NCBI RefSeq assembly: GCF_000744935.1
Contig: NZ_JQMW01000014.1
Span: forward strand, 124,001 to 188,000
Reading direction: 5' to 3'
Source of the DNA: Clostridium sp. KNHs214
GTDB lineage: Bacteria > Bacillota > Clostridia > Clostridiales > Clostridiaceae
DNA length: 64,000 nucleotides
Part shown: positions 58,150 to 64,000 of the stretch, one piece after another
How positions within the stretch are numbered: position 1 is the stretch's first letter
Layout: each line of letters begins with the position of its first letter
Translations under genes and position numbers: made by a program
Notes under the pieces: generated by a model
Databases searched by the model: none
What the model saw: the letters and a program-made list of their open reading frames with translations, nothing else
Told to the model about the DNA's origin: nothing

Positions 58150-58735
58150 TAAAGTTAAAAGCCTTGCCGCTTATCTGACTGTAAATCAGGTTGGTTACAA
58201 GGTTTTTATAAGACTGTATTAAATATTACAGTATCGTTGTCATCATTATAATACAATTAAAAAATACTTATATTCAAGCAGATAGAGAGTATAAGTCCAT
58301 GTTTTTCTATATCAATTCTGTCCTCTCGAGCCACGTGGAAACAGTATGTTTGATGTCACGTGAAAAGCCTTCCAGTTAAATCTAAAAGGGACTCCATATA
58401 AAATCACTCGTTATATTATTCTCTGTTATCACATGAATTATTGGATTCTTTATACTATTTCCCTCCTTAGGGTTTATCTCTGTTGATATAGTAAATAATT
58501 CCCATTATCATAGTTGAATTTTTTGGCAACTTAACTACCAATTTATATCTCAAATGGGTTATAATATAGGTAATCCTCTTAAAAATCACCTTATTTTTTT
58601 CATAAACTCATATATGATTATTATATTTATATTTAGTGGAATACTAAGTAATAAAAATGCAGCCAACCAAGCACATGTAAAAAACAAAATATGTAAACTT
58701 TAAATTTATTATATATAGAAAGGGGTAATAATTAT
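58150..58735. other. Gene-free stretch with a terminator-like, tRNA-arm-like hairpin
   Basis: At 58,158-58,207 AAAAGCCTTG faces CAAGGTTTTT, a terminator for the lipoprotein gene. Its inner arm CTGACTGTAAATCAG looks like the anticodon stem-loop of a tRNA-Tyr, but no D or T arm is found, so no tRNA is called. The remaining sequence to 58,735 shows no gene; it must hold the promoter of the metalloprotease gene. Confidence 0.5.
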
Positions 58736-61657
58736 ATGGAATTAAATAAAACATACGGCGGCTTTAAGCTACTAGAAACAAAGGAGCTTAAAGATATAAA
58801 TTCTACTGGAATGATTTTTCAGCATGAAAAAACCGGTGCAAAGCTTTTTTTCTTAAAAAATGAAGACGATAATAAGGTGTTTTCTATTTCTTTTAGAACT
58901 CCACCTGAAAACAGCACTGGAGTCCCACATATAATAGAGCACTCCGTTCTATGTGGTTCTAGAAAATTTCCTGTTAAAGAGCCTTTTGTAGAGCTTATAA
59001 AAGGATCCTTAAACACATTTTTAAATGCCATGACTTTTCCAGATAAAACCATGTATCCTGTGGCAAGTAAAAATGATAAAGACTTTTTAAACCTTATGGA
59101 TGTTTACCTTGATGCAGTTTTATATCCTGATATATATAAGCATCGTGAAATATTCATGCAAGAAGGCTGGCACTATGAACTGGAAAACAAAGAAGACGAA
59201 TTAACATACAAAGGTGTTGTCTACAATGAAATGAAGGGAGCTTTCTCATCACCTGATTCTGTACTTATGAGAAAAATACAGGAATCCTTATTCCCTGATA
59301 CCACCTATGGTGTGGAATCTGGCGGAGACCCTGACAATATTCCTGAACTTTCTTATGAAGAATTTATAAACTTCCATAAAAGATACTATCATCCTTCAAA
59401 CAGTTATATTTATCTTTATGGAAATATGGACATAGAAGAAAAACTTAAATTTATAAACGACAATTACTTAAAGGATTTTGATAAATTAGAAATAGACTCA
59501 AAAATCCATGAGCAAAAACCATTTAATAATACTGTTGAAACTGTGGTTAATTATCCTATATCTCCAAATGAAAATCATGAGGATAAAACCTTCCTAAGTT
59601 ATAACTTTGTAACTGGAAGCTCCACAGATCCTGAAGAATACCTAGCTCTAGATATTTTAGAAACCATTCTTCTTGAAAGTGAATCTTCTCCACTTAAAAA
59701 AGCTCTTATAGAAGCAAACCTTGGAAAAGACGTTTATGGCTTCTATGACAGAAGTATTATTCAACCTTTATTCAGTATAGTGGTTAAAAATTCCAATGAG
59801 AATAAAAAAGAAGATTTTAAAAATGTAGTAACAAATACTCTTAAAGACATAGCATCTAAAGGCTTAGATAAGAAGTTAATTGAGGCTTGTATAAATAGAA
59901 AAGAATTTGACCTTAGAGAAGCTAATTATCAAAGTTTGCCTAAAGGACTTGCATATGGCATTCAATGCATGGATAGCTGGCTATATGAAGAAAGCCCATT
60001 TATGCACTTAGAATTTGAAGATACTCTTAAAAAAATAAAAACTGCTCTTACTACAAATTATTTTGAAAAATTAATTGAGAAATATCTTTTAGGCAATACT
60101 CATAGTTCTATACTTATAGTAAAACCTGAAAAAGGGCTTACAGAGAAAAAAGATGCAAAAATAAGCGAAGACCTTAAAAAGTATAAAGAAAGTCTAAGTG
60201 AAGAAGAAATAAATAAAATAATAGAAGATACCAAAAAGCTTATGGAAAGACAGGTAACTCCTGATTCCCCTGAAGATTTAAAGGTTATACCTCTTTTGTC
60301 TTTAAAAGACATAAGAAAAGAATCAGATGTTCTTCCTTTAGTGGAAAAAGAGGAATGTGGCGTTAAAGTTCTTCATCACCCTATCTTTACCAGCGGCATT
60401 GGTTATTTGACTATGTACTTTGATATGAGTGAAGTTTCTGAGGATTTAATTCCTTATGCATCACTTTTATCTGCACTTTTAACTAATATAAGTACAAAAA
60501 ATTATAACTATGAAGATTTGACCAACGAAATCGATATAAATACAGGCGGTATGAGCTTTAGTGCTGCATGTTACAGCAAGTTTGATGACGCTAGCACTTT
60601 CTATCCTAAGTTTAATGTTAGAGCTAAAGTTTTAATAGATAAACTTCCTAGACTTATGGAACTTTTAGGAGAAATAATATCAAATACTGAATTTGATGAA
60701 GATAAAAAGATAAAAGAAATGATTCAAAAAATAAAATCAAGACTTGAAATGTCTATGTTTGATAGAGGTCATATGGTAGCTGCAAAACGTGTATGCTCCT
60801 ACTTCTCTCCTTCAACTAAATACAATGAAATGATAAACGGTATAGACTTTTATAAGTTTATATGTACTATTGAAAAGAATTTTGAAAATAGCTGGGCTGA
60901 ACTTAAGTCTAATTTAGAAAAAGTATATAATATGGTATTTAATAAGGAAAACCTTATAGTAAGCTTCACCGGTGAAGAAAAAGATTATGATAAATTTAAG
61001 GAAACTTTCTGTAGCCTATATAATGATTTAAATGACAGTAAAGTTACTTGCTGTAAACCCAATTTTAATTTCAAAGCAGAAAATGAAGGTTTCATGACTT
61101 CTGCCAAAGTTCAATATGTAGCAAAAGGCTATAACTTCAGAAAATTTGGCTATGATTATACTGGAGTTCTTAAGGTTTTGAAAACTATAATAAGTTTTGA
61201 TTACTTATGGAATAAGGTACGTGTTCAAGGTGGTGCTTACGGATGCGTGTCTCACTTTGAAATGAACGGCAACTTATTCTTCACCTCCTACAGAGACCCT
61301 AACTTAAAGGAGACTCTAAATACCTACAATGATATTTATAAATATGTTGAAGCCTTGGATGTGGATGAAAGAGAAATGACTAAGTATATCATAGGAACCA
61401 TGAGTGACGTAGACTCTCCATTAACACCATCTATGATGGGAGATGCCGCTGCAGTTAACTATATAAGAGGAATTTCTCAAAACACTATCCAGAAGGAAAG
61501 AAATGAAATATTAGGCTGCAATGTAGAAAACTTAAAGAGCCTAAAAGACCTTTTCCAAAAGCTAGCTAATGAAAATTACATCTGCGTCATTGGAAATGAA
61601 AATAAAATTTCAGAAAACAAGGATTTATTTAACAAAACCCTTAATTTATTTGAATAA
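58736..61657 (+). CDS. M16C metalloprotease (PreP/insulinase family)
   Basis: The 973-residue protein is of the size of single-chain M16C presequence-protease-like enzymes. The inverted zinc motif HIIEH is at residues 65-69, in GVPHIIEHSVLCGSRKFPVK, and the third ligand Glu lies in VVYNEMKGAFSSPDS. The C-terminal half has the paired non-catalytic domain (VRVQGGAYGCVSHFEMNG). These enzymes close around unfolded peptides and degrade them. No signal peptide, so cytoplasmic. The start follows AGAAAGGGG. It is convergent with adhE, with a shared terminator. Confidence 0.93.
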   Translation: MELNKTYGGFKLLETKELKDINSTGMIFQHEKTGAKLFFLKNEDDNKVFSISFRTPPENSTGVPHIIEHSVLCGSRKFPVKEPFVELIKGSLNTFLNAMTFPDKTMYPVASKNDKDFLNLMDVYLDAVLYPDIYKHREIFMQEGWHYELENKEDELTYKGVVYNEMKGAFSSPDSVLMRKIQESLFPDTTYGVESGGDPDNIPELSYEEFINFHKRYYHPSNSYIYLYGNMDIEEKLKFINDNYLKDFDKLEIDSKIHEQKPFNNTVETVVNYPISPNENHEDKTFLSYNFVTGSSTDPEEYLALDILETILLESESSPLKKALIEANLGKDVYGFYDRSIIQPLFSIVVKNSNENKKEDFKNVVTNTLKDIASKGLDKKLIEACINRKEFDLREANYQSLPKGLAYGIQCMDSWLYEESPFMHLEFEDTLKKIKTALTTNYFEKLIEKYLLGNTHSSILIVKPEKGLTEKKDAKISEDLKKYKESLSEEEINKIIEDTKKLMERQVTPDSPEDLKVIPLLSLKDIRKESDVLPLVEKEECGVKVLHHPIFTSGIGYLTMYFDMSEVSEDLIPYASLLSALLTNISTKNYNYEDLTNEIDINTGGMSFSAACYSKFDDASTFYPKFNVRAKVLIDKLPRLMELLGEIISNTEFDEDKKIKEMIQKIKSRLEMSMFDRGHMVAAKRVCSYFSPSTKYNEMINGIDFYKFICTIEKNFENSWAELKSNLEKVYNMVFNKENLIVSFTGEEKDYDKFKETFCSLYNDLNDSKVTCCKPNFNFKAENEGFMTSAKVQYVAKGYNFRKFGYDYTGVLKVLKTIISFDYLWNKVRVQGGAYGCVSHFEMNGNLFFTSYRDPNLKETLNTYNDIYKYVEALDVDEREMTKYIIGTMSDVDSPLTPSMMGDAAAVNYIRGISQNTIQKERNEILGCNVENLKSLKDLFQKLANENYICVIGNENKISENKDLFNKTLNLFE

Positions 61658-61660
61658 TAA

Positions 61661-61712
61661 AAAAAACACTATGAAGATTGTAAAACTTACCAAATCTTCA
61701 TAGTGTTTTTTA
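61661..61712. terminator. Bidirectional terminator between the M16C protease gene and adhE
   Basis: AACACTATGAAGATT and AATCTTCATAGTGTT form a perfect 15-bp stem with A-run and T-run on the two sides, so it serves both convergent genes. Confidence 0.93.
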
Positions 61713-61723
61713 TTTTTTATTTC

Positions 61724-64000
61724 TTATTTACCAAAAGCATTTATATACATTTGCTTTATTTCTTCTATTAAAGGATATCTAGGGTTAGCCCCAGTGCACT
61801 GGTCATCAAAGGCTTGCTCTGACATAACATCTAGTGTAGCAAAGAAATCCTCTTCTAAAACTCCTGCTTCCTTTATGGACATTGGTATATTTATTTTAGC
61901 TTTTAACTCATCTATGGACTTAGTAAGCAATGTTACTTTTTCATCTGCTGTTTCTCCACCTAATCCTAAGTAATCAGCAATTTTTGCATACCTTTCTTTA
62001 ACATTTGGATATCTATATTGAGGAAAAGCAGCTTGTTTTCTTGGATTGTCTACTGCATTGAATTTTATAACTTCATTTATTAACAGCGCATTGGCAATTC
62101 CATGTGGTATATGGTGTGCTGAGCCTAGTTTATGTGCCATAGAGTGACATGTGCCCAAAAATGCATTGGCAAAAGCAATACCAGCAATAGTTGAAGCATG
62201 AGCCATTTTTTCTCTAGCCTCTACATTAGTTGTTCCTTCATTGTAGGCCACTGGTAGATATTCAAATATTAATTTTATAGCCTCTAATGCCATGCCATTG
62301 GTGAAATCTGATGCCATAATTGATACATAAGCTTCTATTGCGTGAGTTAATGCATCTATACCAGAAGCCGAAGTCAATCCCTTTGGCATATTCATCATAA
62401 GTTCAGCATCCACTATGGCCATATCTGGGGTTAATTCATAATCTGCAAGAGGGTATTTAATCCCTGTTTTCTCATCAGTTATAACTGCAAATGGTGTAAC
62501 CTCTGAGCCAGTTCCTGCAGATGTAGCTACACATATAAGAGTTGCTTTTTCTCCCATGACAGGGAATTTATAAACCCTCTTTCTTATATCCATAAATCTC
62601 ATAGCTAAATCTTCGAATTTCACTTCTGGATGCTCATATAATACCCACATTATCTTAGCAGCATCCATAGCTGAACCACCACCAAGAGCTATTATGGTAT
62701 CCGGCTTATAGCTTGTCATTTCTTCTGCACCTTTTTCAGCTGCTGCAAGTGTTGGGTCTGGTTCTACATCTGTAAATATCTTGTAGTTTACATCTATTTC
62801 ATTAAGTACTGATGTGATTTTATTTGCATATCCTAAATCGAAGAGAACTCTATCTGTTACTATAAATGCCCTTTTCTTATTTAAATCCTTTAACTCTTTT
62901 AGTGCAACTCCTATACTGCCGTATTTAAAGTAAATTTTTTCTGGCACTCTAAACCAAAGCATATTTTCTCTCCTTTCAGCCACGTTCTTTATGTTTAATA
63001 AATGCTTAGGTCCCACATTTTCAGATACAGAGTTTCCACCCCAAGAACCGCAGCCTAGAGTTAAGGATGGTGCTAATTTAAAGTTGTATATGTCACCTAT
63101 AGCTCCTTGTGATGATGGCATATTTATTATAGTTCTACCTGTTTTCATCCTGTGGCTGAACTTTTCAATTTTTTCTTTTCCCCTATTAGCATCTATATAA
63201 AGGCATGAAGTGTGACCAATTCCACCTAATTCCACAAGTCTCTCTGCCTTTACTAAAGCTTCATCAAAGTTTTCAGCTTTGTACATTGCAAGTACTGTTG
63301 ATAACTTTTCATGTGAAAATGGTTCTTCCAGTTCTACTGACTCCACTTCTCCTATAAGAACTTTAGCATTTTCTGGCACATTAACTCCTGCCAGCTCAGC
63401 TATTTTATACGCTGTCTGACCAACTATATTGGCATTTAGGCTTCCATTTATTAAAATTATGTTTCTTACTTTATCTAGCTCATCTCCATTAAGTATATAA
63501 GCACCCCTGTCTAAAAGTTCTTTTCTAACCTTATCATATATTAAATTAAGTGCTATTATTGATTGTTCAGATGCACAGATAACTCCATTGTCAAAGGTCT
63601 TTGAAAGAAGTATTGAATTCACTGCCATCCTTATATCTGCAGTTTCATCAATTATTACAGGAGTATTACCTGAACCAACACCAATGGCTGGCTTACCTGA
63701 TGAATAAGCAGCTTTAACCATTCCTGGGCCACCTGTAGCCAAAATCATATCAGCTTCTCTCATAACTACCTGAGAAAGCTCAATGGATGGCTCATCAATC
63801 CATCCTATTATTCCCTCTGGTGCTCCTGCTTCAACTGCTGCATCAAGTATGATTTTAGCCGCTGCTATGGTGCACTTTTTTGCTCTTGGGTGTGGTGAAA
63901 AAATTATACCATTTCTTGTCTTTAGTGCTATTAATGCCTTAAATATTGCAGTGGATGTGGGGTTTGTGGTAGGAACAACTGCTGCAATTACTCCTATGGG
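61724..64000 (-). CDS. adhE: Bifunctional aldehyde-alcohol dehydrogenase AdhE (partial)
   Basis: The open frame continues unbroken to the right window edge, so the 5' part is missing. What is present is the end of the CoA-acylating aldehyde dehydrogenase domain (IATGGPGMVKAAYSSGKPAI, GVGSGNTPVIIDE, catalytic Cys in DNGVICASEQS). The full iron-dependent alcohol dehydrogenase domain follows, with GGGSAMDAAKIMW for NAD binding, ATSAGTGSEVTPFAV, and iron-ligand His residues in HAIEAY and HHIPHGIANALL. The enzyme turns acetyl-CoA or butyryl-CoA into alcohols and forms spirosomes. The apparent Met at 63,763 is internal. Confidence 0.97.
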   Translation of the reverse strand, partial: PIGVIAAVVPTTNPTSTAIFKALIALKTRNGIIFSPHPRAKKCTIAAAKIILDAAVEAGAPEGIIGWIDEPSIELSQVVMREADMILATGGPGMVKAAYSSGKPAIGVGSGNTPVIIDETADIRMAVNSILLSKTFDNGVICASEQSIIALNLIYDKVRKELLDRGAYILNGDELDKVRNIILINGSLNANIVGQTAYKIAELAGVNVPENAKVLIGEVESVELEEPFSHEKLSTVLAMYKAENFDEALVKAERLVELGGIGHTSCLYIDANRGKEKIEKFSHRMKTGRTIINMPSSQGAIGDIYNFKLAPSLTLGCGSWGGNSVSENVGPKHLLNIKNVAERRENMLWFRVPEKIYFKYGSIGVALKELKDLNKKRAFIVTDRVLFDLGYANKITSVLNEIDVNYKIFTDVEPDPTLAAAEKGAEEMTSYKPDTIIALGGGSAMDAAKIMWVLYEHPEVKFEDLAMRFMDIRKRVYKFPVMGEKATLICVATSAGTGSEVTPFAVITDEKTGIKYPLADYELTPDMAIVDAELMMNMPKGLTSASGIDALTHAIEAYVSIMASDFTNGMALEAIKLIFEYLPVAYNEGTTNVEAREKMAHASTIAGIAFANAFLGTCHSMAHKLGSAHHIPHGIANALLINEVIKFNAVDNPRKQAAFPQYRYPNVKERYAKIADYLGLGGETADEKVTLLTKSIDELKAKINIPMSIKEAGVLEEDFFATLDVMSEQAFDDQCTGANPRYPLIEEIKQMYINAFGK

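Noticed and set aside
58158-58207. tRNA-Tyr gene
   Set aside because: Only an anticodon-like arm is present; no acceptor, D or T arm and no CCA end.

Overview
The window is AT-rich DNA from a Clostridium sensu stricto. That is inferred from base composition, strong AGGAGG ribosome binding sites, the clostridial-type type I-B CRISPR repeat, a feoA-feoA-feoB-feoC iron operon, Hcp, AdhE, a LevR-controlled mannose PTS and DUF1659/DUF2922 proteins. I cannot fix the species from sequence alone.

Region 1 (1-10,796) is one giant CRISPR array: about 165 repeats by hand count, cut by the left window edge. It is transcribed leftward from a leader at 10,797-10,987. Region 2 (10,988-19,672) is a complete type I-B cas operon on the minus strand: an unknown small gene, then cas6, cas8b, cas7, cas5, cas3, cas4, cas1 and cas2. 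A terminator-like hairpin splits the interference-complex genes from cas3 and the adaptation genes. Just upstream (19,811-19,942) lies what I consider the main find. It is a free-standing crRNA-like unit: degenerate repeat, 37-nt pseudo-spacer, degenerate repeat, terminator. Its guide matches, in exact register behind a CCA PAM, 15 of 17 bases of the cas operon's own promoter region. This looks like a CRISPR-derived RNA that makes the interference complex repress its own operon.

Region 3 (20.2-29.4 kb) is accessory and decayed. It holds a pentapeptide-repeat gene with a broken partial copy beside it, a MATE transporter tail, an internally deleted S41 protease and a DUF3990-type toxin-like gene with a frameshift but intact partner genes. 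It also holds a UV endonuclease gene (uvsE) split by an IS21-family element with a clear 5-bp target duplication, dinB, and a second, orphan cas6.

Region 4 (29.4-52.9 kb) is mostly housekeeping and metabolism: traX, manA, a mannose-family PTS with its sigma-54 promoter and LevR-type activator, an amino-acid ABC transporter, a yitT gene with a premature stop, an orphan cobalamin riboswitch, the Fur-controlled feo operon, an HD-domain hydrolase and hcp. Three families of small palindromic non-autonomous repeats (MITE-like) are scattered through it; one shows perfect 7-bp target duplications.

Region 5 (53.1-64 kb) holds a frameshifted IS200 transposase, a solo intact TnpB, two small exported proteins, a large M16C metalloprotease and the 3' part of adhE, which runs off the right edge.
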